DNA of 64,000 nucleotides from Micromonospora marina (GCF_900091565.1 NZ_FMCV01000010.1:115845-179844), one strand, 5' to 3'. Counted from the stretch's first letter, positions 1-8,998 are shown. The notes: generated from the letters alone by a model not told the origin. Translations and numbers: made by a program.

Positions 1-189
1 ATCGACGCCACCACCGAGCAGGTGCGCTACGGCGAGGCGGCGCTGGACCGGTTCCTGCGCCGGACCGGGCCGATGGAGCCGCTGGACGCGGTCCGGTCGC
101 TGATCGGCGACCTGCGGGCCTTCGTCGCGGGTGACCTGGTGGACGACGCGGTGGTGGTCTGCCTCGACTGGCTGGGGCCGCAGCCCTGA
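1..189 (+). CDS. C-terminal end of a PP2C/SpoIIE-type phosphatase (partial)
   Basis: Only the last 62 codons are inside the window; the start lies to the left. The visible part ends in DLVDDAVVVCLDWLGP. That resembles the final beta strand of SpoIIE/PP2C-like serine phosphatases of actinobacteria, where a D-D pair precedes a run of hydrophobic residues and helps bind metal. Such enzymes usually dephosphorylate anti-anti-sigma factors or work with GAF/PAS sensor modules; which applies here cannot be seen. The gene runs tail-to-tail into the glycosylphosphotransferase gene, with ten bases between the two stop codons. The family call rests on a short C-terminus and is tentative. Confidence 0.55.
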   Translation: MDATTEQVRYGEAALDRFLRRTGPMEPLDAVRSLIGDLRAFVAGDLVDDAVVVCLDWLGPQP

Positions 190-199
190 CCCGGTCTCC

Positions 200-1681
200 T
201 CAGTACGCGCCGCGGCTGTTGACCACCGCGCCGAACGTCTTCCAGAGGATGGTCAGGTCGGCGGCGAGCGACCAGTTCTCCACGTAGTAGAGGTCCAGCC
301 GGATGCCGTCCTCCCAGCTCAGATCCGACCGGCCGCTGACCTGCCAGAGGCCGGTCATGCCGGGCTTGACCAGCAGCCGGCGTGCCACGTCGCCGTCGTA
401 GCGGGCCACCTCGGACGGCAGCGGCGGGCGCGGGCCGACCAGGCTCATCTGGCCGAACAGCACGTTGGCGAGCTGGGGCAGTTCGTCCAGCGACCACTTG
501 CGCAGCAGCCGGCCGACCCGGGTGACGCGCGGGTCGTCGCGCATCTTGAACATCAGGCCGTCGGTCTCGTTGCGCGCGGCCAGCTCGGCGAGCAGGGCGT
601 CGGCGTTGACCACCATGGTGCGGAACTTGAAGACGCCGAACTCCTCGCCGCCCTGACCGACGCGGGTCTGCCGGAACAGCACCGGACCGCGACTGTCGAT
701 CTTGATGGCCAGCGCGATCACGGTCAGCAGCGGCGCCAGCACGAGCAGGGCGATCAGCGAGATCGACCGGTCGACGAAGCCCTTGACCAGCTTGCGGGCG
801 CCGCGGAACTCGGGCGCCTCGACGTGGATCAGCGGCAGGCCGGCGACCGGACGGGTGTGGATGCGCGGCCCGGCCACGTCGGTCAGCGCCGGCGCCACCA
901 CCAGGTCGACGCCGGTCCCCTCCAGCTGCCAGCCGAGGCGGCGCAGCCGGGTCGCGGTCAGCTCGCCGGAGGCGGTGACCGCCACCGTGTCGGCTCCGAT
1001 CGCGGTGGCCGCCTCCGGGATGCCCCGGAAGCTGCCCACCACCGGCACGTCGCCCAGCCGCTGCGGCACCGGGGCGAGCAGCGCGTCCGGGATGCACGCG
1101 CCGACCACCTGGTAGCCGGCGTACGGTTCCCGGCGCAGCGTGTGCACCAGCTCCAGCACGTGCGCGGTGTCGCCCACCACGAGCACCTTGCGGGACCAGC
1201 CGGCGCCCCGGTCGCGGGCCCGGTGCAGCCGCTTGCGGGCCGCGAACCGCGCCACCTCCAGGCCGATCGTGCCGACCGCGAAGGAGATGGCCAGGAAGCC
1301 CCGGGAGACGCCGACATCGGCGATGTACCCGGCGATGGCGATGCCGCCGGCGAGCCGCAGGCTGGCGGCGCTGACCCGGCGGTACTCGTCGGCGCCGTAG
1401 CCGAGCACCTGGTCGTCGTAGCACCGCATCGCCTTGAGCGAGACGAGCCAGACCAGCAGGAGCGCCGGGGCGACCACCACGTACGGGATCTCGGACCCGG
1501 TCGGTTCCTCGTCGCCGAACCGGGCCAGGTAACCGACCAGGATGGCCACGGCGAGCACGGCGGTGTCCAGCACCACCAGGACCCGGATGTAGGCCCGCTC
1601 CGCGGCTCGCGTCGTCTTGCCGGGGCGTTCACCACCGGGTCGCGACGACGTGGCAGGGGTCAACAGTGTCGCCGAGGTCAC
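200..1681 (-). CDS. Exopolysaccharide polyprenyl-phosphate glycosylphosphotransferase
   Basis: This 493-residue membrane enzyme probably transfers a sugar-1-phosphate from a nucleotide sugar to undecaprenyl phosphate, the first step of exopolysaccharide or capsule repeat-unit synthesis (WcaJ/CpsE/PssY-type). Four hydrophobic helices lie near residues 34-55, 66-85, 104-123 and 127-146. A Rossmann-like region follows (about 160-270), then a fifth membrane helix (about 302-325) and the cytosolic catalytic domain. Family hallmarks are visible: GPVLFRQTRVG, FKFRTM, the WSLDELPQL segment, SLVGPRPPLP and KPGMTGLWQVSGR. The start is GTG, preceded by GGGAGG at good spacing. No other polysaccharide genes lie in the window, so the cluster, if any, lies to the left or elsewhere. 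Confidence 0.93.
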   Translation of the reverse strand: MTSATLLTPATSSRPGGERPGKTTRAAERAYIRVLVVLDTAVLAVAILVGYLARFGDEEPTGSEIPYVVVAPALLLVWLVSLKAMRCYDDQVLGYGADEYRRVSAASLRLAGGIAIAGYIADVGVSRGFLAISFAVGTIGLEVARFAARKRLHRARDRGAGWSRKVLVVGDTAHVLELVHTLRREPYAGYQVVGACIPDALLAPVPQRLGDVPVVGSFRGIPEAATAIGADTVAVTASGELTATRLRRLGWQLEGTGVDLVVAPALTDVAGPRIHTRPVAGLPLIHVEAPEFRGARKLVKGFVDRSISLIALLVLAPLLTVIALAIKIDSRGPVLFRQTRVGQGGEEFGVFKFRTMVVNADALLAELAARNETDGLMFKMRDDPRVTRVGRLLRKWSLDELPQLANVLFGQMSLVGPRPPLPSEVARYDGDVARRLLVKPGMTGLWQVSGRSDLSWEDGIRLDLYYVENWSLAADLTILWKTFGAVVNSRGAY

Positions 1682-1840
1682 CGGCCCTCCCCACTTCGCT
1701 CAGGACCGCCCCGTCCCCGCCCGGCTCCGGTGTGGAGCCTGCGGTCGAGGCAACCCGGTCATCATGCCTGACAATTATGGTTACCGATTGATTCGGACAC
1801 ATTACCGTCAGTTCACCTCCCGTGTCTTGACCCGGGAAGC

Positions 1841-1874
1841 CTTCCGCCGTACCGGATTTCCGGTACGGCGGAAG
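1841..1874 (-). terminator. Hairpin terminator of the VWA gene
   Basis: A perfect 15-bp inverted repeat (CTTCCGCCGTACCGG and its complement) with a 4-base loop sits 20 bases beyond the stop codon of the minus-strand substrate-binding/VWA gene. There is no clear U-tract, as is common in high-GC actinomycetes. Around it lies a 212-bp spacer before the glycosylphosphotransferase start, in which I see no gene. Confidence 0.75.
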
Positions 1875-1893
1875 ACTAGCGCTGAGCTTCGGG

Positions 1894-3675
1894 TCAGCGG
1901 GGGGCGGGCGGCCGCAGCGCGATCGCCCGGAGGAAGATCTCACCGATCTTGCTGGGATCGGTGGTGACGAAGGCGCCGCCGCCGGTGACCTTGGTGATGG
2001 ACTCCAACTCGGCCCGGTTCACCTCGGTCCCGATGCCGATGATGATGACCTGGACCGGCTGCTCGTCGTCCTTCAGCTTGTTCAGCCGGTCCAGCAGCGC
2101 CTTCTGCGAGATGCCGTCGTCGTCCTCGTTCTTGCCGTCGGTGAACAGCACGATCGAGTTGACCTTGCCCGGCTCCCAGTCCTGCTGCACCTTCTGGTAC
2201 GCCGCGAGCACCGTGTCGTACAGGCCGGTGTTGCCGTTGGAGGGCTTGATCGAGGCCAGGCCGCGCTGGAGCGAACCACGGTTGCTGGACAGCGGCTTTA
2301 TCCCGACCAGCTCGCTCCAGTCCTGCGAGCCCTGGAGGTTGGTGGAGAACGTCCAGAGGCCGATCGACCACGAGTCGTCGAACAGCCCGAGGCCCTGGCT
2401 CGCGGCGGCGACGGTGACCTGCTCCCGGCTGGCGCCGTTGGCGGTCGCGACCGGCTTCTTCATCGAGCCGGAGACGTCGATGACGCAGAGCATCCGGCCC
2501 GACTGGGTGGCCACCGACCAGGTCGTGGTGGCGGTCGAGATGGCGCCGGGGTCGAGGTCGGCGGCGCCGCCCTGACCCGACGGCGGCACCTGGCTCGCGC
2601 CGCCGTTGGCCGGGCTCGGCGCGCCGGTCGGGGCCTGGAAACCTTGGCCCCAGTTGCCGTCCGGTGCGCGCAGCGCCTGCGAGGCGAGCCGGTCCTTGAA
2701 GCCCGGCGTACGCAGCACCTCGAAGAGGACACGAGCGGCGGAGGCCTTGGTCGGCTCGATGCCGGGCAGCACCGCGAACGGGTAGTCCAGCGGGATCGGC
2801 GCCGGCTCCAGGTAGAGCGCGGCGAGCCGGATCGGCGGCTTGGTGCTGTTGTAGGCGATCACGTCCTCCTCGGACAGCGCCGCCGCCCCCAGCCCGTTGG
2901 CGATCGCCGTCGGGTCGGACGAGCGCGGAAACCGCGCGAGCAGGTCCTGCCGCAGGGAGGAACGGTTGGTCGCCAGCGCACGCAGCGCACCGACCATCGC
3001 CTCCTGCGCCTTCGGCGAGCCGGCCTCGCCGGTGGAGCTGGCCGCCGCCGTCAGCGACAGCAGACCGGACAGGCCGGCCGCGTCCTGGGTCGGCTCGACG
3101 ATCCCGGCCCGCAGCGGCTTGCTGGCGGTGACCTGGGTCAGCAGGTCGGACCAGCGGAGTTCCTTGTCCGGCCACCCGATGCGCGAGGCCACCGGCTCGG
3201 GCAGCGCCACCACGACCGGGCTGCGCGCGATCGAGGCGCCGTTGGTCGGGGCGAACGCGCTGGCCCCGCCGCTCTTGAGCCGGACCAGCCAGGTCGAGGA
3301 GTCCGGCACCCAGACGTCGGGCGTGACGGCGGTGCCGCTGGCCTGCCCGACGCCGGCGAGCGTGGCGCCGTGCTTGCTCGCCACCGCGGCGGCCACCTCG
3401 ACCGGCTCGGACGAGGAGACGTTCACCGCGATGCAGGTTCCGCCCACCGCCGCGCCGTCGGAGACCCACTGGTCCGCGGCGGCGCGCACCGCGGGGGCGA
3501 TCTCCGGGGCGGTCGCCACCGACAGCTCGATCCGGCCCGAACAGTTCGGGCCGGCCAGCTGTCGGTAGCCGAACCAGGAGCCGGCCACGACGGCGACCAG
3601 AGCGGTCGCGACAGCGGCGGCACCTGCTCCACGGAGGTGGGAACGCATGCGATGGCGGCCAGACACGGTGACCAT
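1894..3675 (-). CDS. Membrane-anchored extracellular substrate-binding and von Willebrand factor A domain protein
   Basis: The 593-residue protein starts with a hydrophobic signal-anchor (about residues 16-38). An extracellular periplasmic-binding-protein-like region follows (about 45-345), then a Gly/Ser/Pro-rich linker (about 350-385) and a C-terminal von Willebrand A domain. The VWA metal-ion site is visible as CVIDVSGSM (D-x-S-x-S), with a later FTDGKNEDDDG segment supplying another acidic ligand. Proteins with this fusion are common in actinobacteria but have no settled function; metal-dependent binding of a partner or ligand outside the membrane is the likely role. The start ATG has GAGG eight bases upstream. 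The gene stands alone, flanked by a strong terminator and the lactonase gene. Confidence 0.85.
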   Translation of the reverse strand: MVTVSGRHRMRSHLRGAGAAAVATALVAVVAGSWFGYRQLAGPNCSGRIELSVATAPEIAPAVRAAADQWVSDGAAVGGTCIAVNVSSSEPVEVAAAVASKHGATLAGVGQASGTAVTPDVWVPDSSTWLVRLKSGGASAFAPTNGASIARSPVVVALPEPVASRIGWPDKELRWSDLLTQVTASKPLRAGIVEPTQDAAGLSGLLSLTAAASSTGEAGSPKAQEAMVGALRALATNRSSLRQDLLARFPRSSDPTAIANGLGAAALSEEDVIAYNSTKPPIRLAALYLEPAPIPLDYPFAVLPGIEPTKASAARVLFEVLRTPGFKDRLASQALRAPDGNWGQGFQAPTGAPSPANGGASQVPPSGQGGAADLDPGAISTATTTWSVATQSGRMLCVIDVSGSMKKPVATANGASREQVTVAAASQGLGLFDDSWSIGLWTFSTNLQGSQDWSELVGIKPLSSNRGSLQRGLASIKPSNGNTGLYDTVLAAYQKVQQDWEPGKVNSIVLFTDGKNEDDDGISQKALLDRLNKLKDDEQPVQVIIIGIGTEVNRAELESITKVTGGGAFVTTDPSKIGEIFLRAIALRPPAPR

Positions 3676-3825
3676 CTTGCGTACCTCGTGGGGTTACCAC
3701 CACAACCGTTCGGACGAAAGTTACGCAGCAGAAACAGTTGATCACCTAACCCGCACGCTAAGTTGCCAGTCAGTCATCTTTGGTGATGGCAATCCACTTA
3801 GGACTATCGATCGGTGACCGTCCGG

Positions 3826-4860
3826 TCACGGCCTGACGCACGTCGGACTCGGCACCGGCACCGGCTCCCCCACCGGCTCCGGCACCCCGCCGTCCGGCTC
3901 CACCCGGAAGATCCTGATCATGTCGGCCCGCTCGTCGGCCACGTACAGGTGCGCACCGGCGAACGCGAAGTGCCGGGGCCACTCGCCGCCGGTGTCGACC
4001 TCGGCCACCAGCTCCGGCGCGGGGCCGTCGAGGGCGAAGACCGCGATCGTGCCCACCCCGCGGTTGCCCACGTAGAGGAAACGGCCGCCGGGCCCGACGG
4101 CCACCTCGGAAGGCTGGACGTGCCCGGCCCGGCCGCTGGCGTCGACACGCGTCGACTGCCGCGGGCCGTCCGGCGTCAGCTCGTACGCGGTCACCGTGGC
4201 GTCCAGCTCGCCGACGAGCCAGCAGCGCCGCCCGTCCGGGTGCCGGGCCAGGTGCCGGGGCCCGGTCCCGGGTGCCGTCCGCAGCCGCGGCTCCCGCTCG
4301 GTGAGCCGCCCGGTGGACGCGTCGACCTCGTACCGGTGGACCGAGTCGGTGCCCAGGTCGACAGCGAGCAGCCCGCCACCGGCCGGATCGGGCGAGACCA
4401 TGTGGCAGTGCGCGTGCTCCTGCCGCCGCGGGTCGGCCCCGTGCCCGGAGTGCCGGACCAGGTCGGCGCGCTCCCCGGGCACGCCGTCGGCGTCCAGGCC
4501 GAACACCGCCACGCTGCCGCCACCGTAGTTCGCCACGAACAGGTGCCGCCCGTCCGGGGCGACCGCCAGGTGGCACGGCTCCGCGCCACCTGTCTCGCGG
4601 ACGCCCAGCGGCGCGAGGCCGCCGTCCGGGGCCACCCGGAACGCACTCACCAGCCCGTCGGGCAGCTCGTTGCACCCGTACAGCACCGGCAGCGCCGGAT
4701 GCCGCACCAGAAACGACGGCGACGGGGTGACCGCCACGACGCCCAGCGGGGTCAGTTCCCCGGTCGCCCGGTCCCGCCGGGCCGCCACGACGCCCTCGGC
4801 CCGTCCGCCCGTCTCCGCCGTGTAGCCGCCGATGTGGACGATCTCGTCCTGCCCGGTCAC
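3826..4860 (-). CDS. Lactonase family beta-propeller protein (YbhE/Pgl type)
   Basis: The product is about 344 residues and resembles the seven-bladed beta-propeller lactonases that include E. coli 6-phosphogluconolactonase YbhE and carboxy-muconate cyclising enzymes. Repeated blade signatures are visible: FLVRHPALPVLYGCNE, PDGRHLFVANYGGGSV and PGGRFLYVGNRG, as well as HCHMVSPDP and the GTGPRHLARHPDG segment. No signal peptide is seen, so it should be cytosolic. I chose the GTG at 4860 because GAGAGG lies eight bases upstream; a longer frame reaches back to an ATG at 4896. Substrate is unknown; hydrolysis of 6-phosphogluconolactone in the pentose phosphate pathway is one option. It lies downstream of the conservon, in the same direction, after a 100-bp gap. 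Confidence 0.82.
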   Translation of the reverse strand: MTGQDEIVHIGGYTAETGGRAEGVVAARRDRATGELTPLGVVAVTPSPSFLVRHPALPVLYGCNELPDGLVSAFRVAPDGGLAPLGVRETGGAEPCHLAVAPDGRHLFVANYGGGSVAVFGLDADGVPGERADLVRHSGHGADPRRQEHAHCHMVSPDPAGGGLLAVDLGTDSVHRYEVDASTGRLTEREPRLRTAPGTGPRHLARHPDGRRCWLVGELDATVTAYELTPDGPRQSTRVDASGRAGHVQPSEVAVGPGGRFLYVGNRGVGTIAVFALDGPAPELVAEVDTGGEWPRHFAFAGAHLYVADERADMIRIFRVEPDGGVPEPVGEPVPVPSPTCVRP

Positions 4861-4962
4861 CGCTCCCACCTCTCGTCGATCCTGACTGCGATCCAACCAG
4901 AGGCTTCCCGGTGGCGCGCCCGGTCAGTCCCACGAGACCCGACGGATCGGGCGCGCGGGTGT

Positions 4963-5565
4963 TCAGCCCACCGGCACCGGCTCGCCGCGCTGGCGCGCCA
5001 CGTGCTCCACGAGCGAGATCAGCACCAGCTTGCCGGACTGCCGGTCGCGGGCGTCGCAGAGCACGAGCGGGACGTCCGGGTCCAGGTCCAGAGCGTCGCG
5101 GACCGCCTCCAGCCCGAACCGGCGGGAACCCTCGAAGCAGTTGACACCCACCACGAACGGGATGCCCCGCTGCTCGAAGTAGTCGATCGAGGGGAAACAG
5201 TCGGCCAGCCGCCGGGTGTCGGCGAGCACCACCGCACCGAGCGCGCCGAACGCCAGCTCGTCCCAGAGGAACCAGAACCGGTCCTGGCCCGGGGTGCCGA
5301 ACAGGTAGACCTGGAGGTCGTCGTTGATGGTGATCCGGCCGAAGTCCATCGCCACCGTCGTCGTCGTCTTCTGCTCGACGCCGGAGACGTCGTCGGTGCC
5401 GAGCCCGGCCCCGGTCAGGACCTCCTCGGTCTGCAACGGCCGGACCTCACTCAACGCGCTGACCAGCGTCGTCTTTCCGGCGCCGAAGCCACCGGCGATG
5501 AGGATCTTCAAGGCCAGCGGCACCTGCGGCGCCCCCGGCTCCCGGTCATAGCGCACGGAGTCCAC
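4963..5565 (-). CDS. cvnD: Conservon GTP-binding protein CvnD
   Basis: This is the small Ras/MglA-like GTPase of an actinomycete conservon, 200 residues. The P-loop is AGGFGAGKTTLVSAL near the N-terminus; a switch-like TTTTVAMDFG segment and a LFGTPGQDRFWFLWDEL G3 region follow. Conservon GTPases work with CvnA-C as a membrane-linked, heterotrimeric G-protein-like switch that affects development and metabolism in Streptomyces. The GTG start at 5565 overlaps the end of cvnC by 20 bases, giving the usual translational coupling. The guanine-specificity motif is not the canonical NKxD: residues around VGVNCF occupy that place, as in other CvnD proteins. It is the last gene of the four-gene operon. 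Confidence 0.93.
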   Translation of the reverse strand: MDSVRYDREPGAPQVPLALKILIAGGFGAGKTTLVSALSEVRPLQTEEVLTGAGLGTDDVSGVEQKTTTTVAMDFGRITINDDLQVYLFGTPGQDRFWFLWDELAFGALGAVVLADTRRLADCFPSIDYFEQRGIPFVVGVNCFEGSRRFGLEAVRDALDLDPDVPLVLCDARDRQSGKLVLISLVEHVARQRGEPVPVG

Positions 5566-5935
5566 TGACCACCGCCTTGAGGATGTTGTCGTCGGGCAGG
5601 TACGCGGTGGCCGGTGGCCGGTGCACCGCGACGAGCCCATGGGCGAGAAGGTCGCCGAGCAGCACCCGGACCACGCCCACGGCGAGGTCCAGGCCGGCGG
5701 CGAGGTCGGCCACGGCCTTCGGCCGCCGGGCCAGCTCGATCAGGCGGCGGTGCTCCGGCTGGAGACCGGGCGTCCCGGCCGGTTCCGCGCCGGGGGTGGC
5801 GAGCACGAACGCCAGCAGGTCGAAGCCGTCGACGGGTGAGCGCACCCGGCCGCCGGTGAGCGTGTAGGGGCGCACCACCGGTCCGGCGTCGGCGTCCAGC
5901 CACTCGTGCTGGGGCCCCGGCGACTCAGCGCGCAT
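5546..5935 (-). CDS. cvnC: Conservon protein CvnC (DUF742)
   Basis: The product is 129 residues and has the DUF742 pattern: VVRPYTLTGGR near the start, then a winged-helix-like segment (LIELARRPKAVADLAAGLDL, then VGVVRVLLGDLLAHGLV) and a C-terminal DDNILKAVVSGLRAL. DUF742 proteins are the third member of conservons and are thought to bridge the roadblock protein and the GTPase. The chosen ATG at 5935 overlaps the cvnB stop by 11 bases; the open frame extends further upstream but would then run deep into cvnB. The 3-prime end overlaps cvnD by 20 bases. Confidence 0.92.
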   Translation of the reverse strand: MRAESPGPQHEWLDADAGPVVRPYTLTGGRVRSPVDGFDLLAFVLATPGAEPAGTPGLQPEHRRLIELARRPKAVADLAAGLDLAVGVVRVLLGDLLAHGLVAVHRPPATAYLPDDNILKAVVSGLRAL

Positions 5936-6347
5936 CGGTCCGCTCCCCCGCCACCCGGCTCGGCACGGCCAGGTTCTCCCCGACCCGGATGACGAGCATC
6001 GCCATCTCGTACGCCACCAGGCCGATGTCGGCGTCGGCGTCACTCGCCACCGCCAGGCAGGCGCCCTGGCCGGCGGCGGTCACGAACAGGTAGGCCGACT
6101 CCATCTCCACCACCGTCTGGCGGACCGCGCCGCCGCTCAGGTGCCGGGTCGCGCCCTTGGCCAGCCCGGAGAAGCCGGACGCCAGCGCGCAGAGGTGTTC
6201 CGCGTCGGTGCGGTCCTGGTCGGTGGAGGCGCCGAGCAGGAGCCCGTCCGCCGAGAGCACCACCGCCTGGCGGGCGGCGGGGACACGCTCCACCAGGTCG
6301 TCGAGCAGCCAGTCGAGATCGGCGTTCTGCCGCGTCGTGTGCACCAC
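5925..6347 (-). CDS. cvnB: Conservon roadblock/LC7 protein CvnB
   Basis: This is a 140-residue roadblock/LC7-fold protein, the likely GTPase-activating or scaffold partner of the CvnD GTPase. Typical features are the N-terminal LDWLLDDLVERVPAARQAVV helix, the strand segment VLSADGLLLGAS, and the long central GGAVRQTVVEMES and LFVTAAGQG elements. The start is GTG at 6347 (a second GTG follows directly), with AGAGGG about eight bases upstream. It begins 12 bases after cvnA ends and overlaps cvnC, so the four genes read as one operon. Confidence 0.93.
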   Translation of the reverse strand: MVHTTRQNADLDWLLDDLVERVPAARQAVVLSADGLLLGASTDQDRTDAEHLCALASGFSGLAKGATRHLSGGAVRQTVVEMESAYLFVTAAGQGACLAVASDADADIGLVAYEMAMLVIRVGENLAVPSRVAGERTDAR

Positions 6348-6359
6348 TAGGCGTCCCTC

Positions 6360-8696
6360 TCAGTCGCGGTTCGTTTGGTCCGGCGCCGCCGGGGCGGGCT
6401 CCCCGGCCGGCCCCGCGGCGGTGGACGGCGTACCGGTGTCACGCGGCCCGGTGGCAGGGGTGGCCGGATCGGTCCCGGCGGCGCGCGAACCGTCCCGGCG
6501 TCCGCGCGCGGTGCCGGCCTGCAACGCGGACATGGCCCGGCGGGCCTCCTCCGGGGTGCGGTGGGCCGGGGTGTCGGCGACCGCCGCGCGGGGACGCGCG
6601 GTCACGCCGCGGCGGCGGATCCGGCGGGGCAGGCCGTCGCCGTCGGCGGGTGGTTCCACAGTCGAGGCTCGCGCCGCCTGTAACGGGACCACCGTGTTCT
6701 CCGACCGGTCCCGGCCCGGCCGGGTCGGCCGCCCCGGCCGGGGCATGGTGGTCAGCCGGGTCACCTTGGCCAGGCGCCGCCGTTCCGGCTCGGCGGAGGC
6801 GTCCGCGCCCACCGGCGGCTCGTCGGTGATCAGTTCCGACGGTACGAGCACCGCGGCGACGATGCCGGCCGGGCGGGACGGCCGCAGCTCCACCCGTACG
6901 CCGTGCCGGGCGGCCAGACGCGCCACCACGAACAGGCCCAGCCGGGCGCTGCCGGCCGGGTCGAACTCCGGCGGCTCGGCCAGCTTGCGGTTGGCCTCGG
7001 CCAGGGCCGGCGCGGACATGCCCAGCCCCCGGTCGGTGATCTCGATGGTGTAGCCGCCCGGGACACTCCGGCCGGCGACGTCCACCCGGGTACCGGGCGG
7101 GGAGAACGCGGTCGCGTTCTCGATCAGCTCGGCGAGCAGGTGGATCACGTCGCCGACGGCCCGGCCCAGCACCCCGGCCGGCGCCACCTCGCCCACGTCG
7201 ACCCGGTCGTACGCCTCGACCTCGGAGATCGCGCCGCGCATCACGTCGACGGCGGCGACCGGGCGGCGCCAGCCCCGGCCGGGCGCGGCCCCGGCGAGGA
7301 TGACCAGATCCTCGGCGTGCCGCCGCAGCCGCGTCGCCAGGTGGTCGACCTGGAACAGCCCGGCCAGCTCGTCCGGGTCCTCGGTACGCCGTTCCAGCCG
7401 GTCCAGCAGCGCCAGCTGCCGGTGCACCAGCCCCTGGCTGCGGCGGGCGAGGTTGAGGATCACCTCGTTGAAGCCCCGGCGCAGCGTGACCTCGTCGACG
7501 GCCGCGCGCACAGCGGTCCGGCGCACCTCGTTGAAGGCGCGCGCCACCTGGCCGATCTCGTCGCCGCCGAGGTCCAGCTCGGGCGCCTCCCGGGCGACGT
7601 CGACCTCCTCGCCCCGGCGCAGCCGCGCGACGACGTCGGGCAGCCGGCGCTCGGCCACCTCGGTCGCGGCGGCGCGCACGCCGGTAAGCCGTTGCGCCAG
7701 CGACCGACCGACCCGCAACGCCACCAGCACGCACACCACGATCGCGATCAGGCCCAGCACACCGGCGGCGGCGAGCTGGACGAGGATCCGGGTGGCCATC
7801 GGCACCGACCGCTCGGCGAGGGCGTCCGCGCCGCGCAGCTCGAAGTCGCGCAGGCTCTGCCAGACCTCGGCGTGACCGGTGTCCCACGCCCGCATGTCGA
7901 ACCGGGCGGGCAGCGCGGGCGAGCGGATCAGGCTGTCCTGGAGCGCGCGCAGCTGGAGGAACCCGGCACCCTCGGTCAGCCGTTGGTACGCGGTCCGCTC
8001 CGCGGGCGGCAGGTCGGCGACCGCGATCTCGGCCAGGAAGCGCTGGTTCTCGACGGTGCGCACCAGTTGCTCGTGCTCGCCGTCGGCGTACCGGCCGGCG
8101 GTGACGGCGCCGGCCAGCAGCGCGTCGGCCTGGCCGAGCAGTTCCCGGGAGCGGCCCAGCGCGGTGAGCGCCGTCGCCTCCCGGTTGAGCTGCGCGTCGG
8201 GCAGCGCGGCCATGGCGCCGAACGCCTGGAACGCGGAGGCGACGATCCCGCTGTAGAGCCCGACGGCGCCGGCCCGGTCGACCTTCCGGTCGTCGATGAA
8301 GGCCCGCCCGGCGGGCAGCGCGTCGAGCGCCGAGACCAGTTGGTCGAGCCGGTCGTCGAGCTGGGCGTCGGCGACGTCGCGCAGGTCGCCGCCGCCGACC
8401 TTGCGGCGCAGCTCGACGATCGCGTCGTCGGTGCGTACCCGTTGTTCGGTCAGCTCGGGGAGGGCGCGGTCCCCGGCGAGCTGGACCACCGACAGCCGGC
8501 GCTCCCGTTGCAGCTCCGTCACCACCGCCTCGCCCGGGCGGCCCAGGTCGTAGAGGAGGGTACGCGCGGAGAGCAGGTCGAGCGCGGGCCCGAAGGTGAG
8601 CGTGGTGGCGAAGATCCACAGCGCCAGCAGCCCGGTCACCGGGCCGATGACCAGCGCGGTCAGCTTGGCGCGGATCGGCCAGTCACGGGTGTTCAA
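6360..8696 (-). CDS. cvnA: Conservon sensor histidine kinase-like protein CvnA (nitrate/nitrite-sensing domain)
   Basis: The 778-residue membrane protein heads the conservon. A first membrane helix (about 13-31) is followed by a large extracellular nitrate/nitrite-sensing-type helical domain (about 55-290). A second helix (about 300-325), a HAMP-like segment and an HATPase_c domain follow. ATP-binding boxes are visible: LLAELIENATAFSPP (N box), DRGLGMS (G1) and ARLGLFVVARLA (G2). I see no clear phospho-accepting histidine box, which fits the view that CvnA proteins may not autophosphorylate classically. The last 150 residues are Arg/Pro/Thr-rich and probably disordered. The start appears to be TTG at 8696, right after an in-frame TGA, with GAGG a few bases upstream. 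Confidence 0.9.
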   Translation of the reverse strand: MNTRDWPIRAKLTALVIGPVTGLLALWIFATTLTFGPALDLLSARTLLYDLGRPGEAVVTELQRERRLSVVQLAGDRALPELTEQRVRTDDAIVELRRKVGGGDLRDVADAQLDDRLDQLVSALDALPAGRAFIDDRKVDRAGAVGLYSGIVASAFQAFGAMAALPDAQLNREATALTALGRSRELLGQADALLAGAVTAGRYADGEHEQLVRTVENQRFLAEIAVADLPPAERTAYQRLTEGAGFLQLRALQDSLIRSPALPARFDMRAWDTGHAEVWQSLRDFELRGADALAERSVPMATRILVQLAAAGVLGLIAIVVCVLVALRVGRSLAQRLTGVRAAATEVAERRLPDVVARLRRGEEVDVAREAPELDLGGDEIGQVARAFNEVRRTAVRAAVDEVTLRRGFNEVILNLARRSQGLVHRQLALLDRLERRTEDPDELAGLFQVDHLATRLRRHAEDLVILAGAAPGRGWRRPVAAVDVMRGAISEVEAYDRVDVGEVAPAGVLGRAVGDVIHLLAELIENATAFSPPGTRVDVAGRSVPGGYTIEITDRGLGMSAPALAEANRKLAEPPEFDPAGSARLGLFVVARLAARHGVRVELRPSRPAGIVAAVLVPSELITDEPPVGADASAEPERRRLAKVTRLTTMPRPGRPTRPGRDRSENTVVPLQAARASTVEPPADGDGLPRRIRRRGVTARPRAAVADTPAHRTPEEARRAMSALQAGTARGRRDGSRAAGTDPATPATGPRDTGTPSTAAGPAGEPAPAAPDQTNRD

Positions 8697-8998
8697 TCAG
8701 ACCTCGCCCGGGAAGGTGTCGCTCGGTGGCGCCGGCAGCGGCCGTTTGTTCGCCGGCCACGACGCCGGGCCCCGGCCCGGACGCCTTGGGCAGGATACGT
8801 AATCCGGGGCGGATGCACTACCGGCCGTCTCGGCTCTCACTACGGTCCGAGACGGGCAGGAGGGCCTCAGCCGGACATCGGCCGGGCACCGGACGGCGGC
8901 CGCCGCGGTGCGCCTTTTCCCGGCCGGGGCGGAAAGTGCCGCACAACGGGATTGGCGATCACCCGCGCGAGGGAATACCAGCGTGCGAAGGAGGAGCC
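8697..8998. other. Divergent intergenic region between cvnA and the 8999 gene
   Basis: This 302-bp spacer separates two divergent genes and must hold both promoters. I see no RNA gene, repeat or open frame with coding character. A strong ribosome-binding site (AAGGAGGAG) closes it on the right, just before the ATG at 8999. No -10/-35 pair could be assigned with confidence. Confidence 0.5.

Noticed and set aside
1682..1893. Small overlapping frames between the glycosylphosphotransferase and VWA genes
   Set aside because: No ribosome-binding site, no protein-like composition; the region contains a terminator and presumably the promoter of the glycosylphosphotransferase gene.
3814..3829. GTGACCG-tc-CGGTCAC palindrome
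   Set aside because: Overlaps the lactonase stop codon; 7-bp arms with a two-base gap are too tight for a terminator hairpin and there is no second copy to support an operator.
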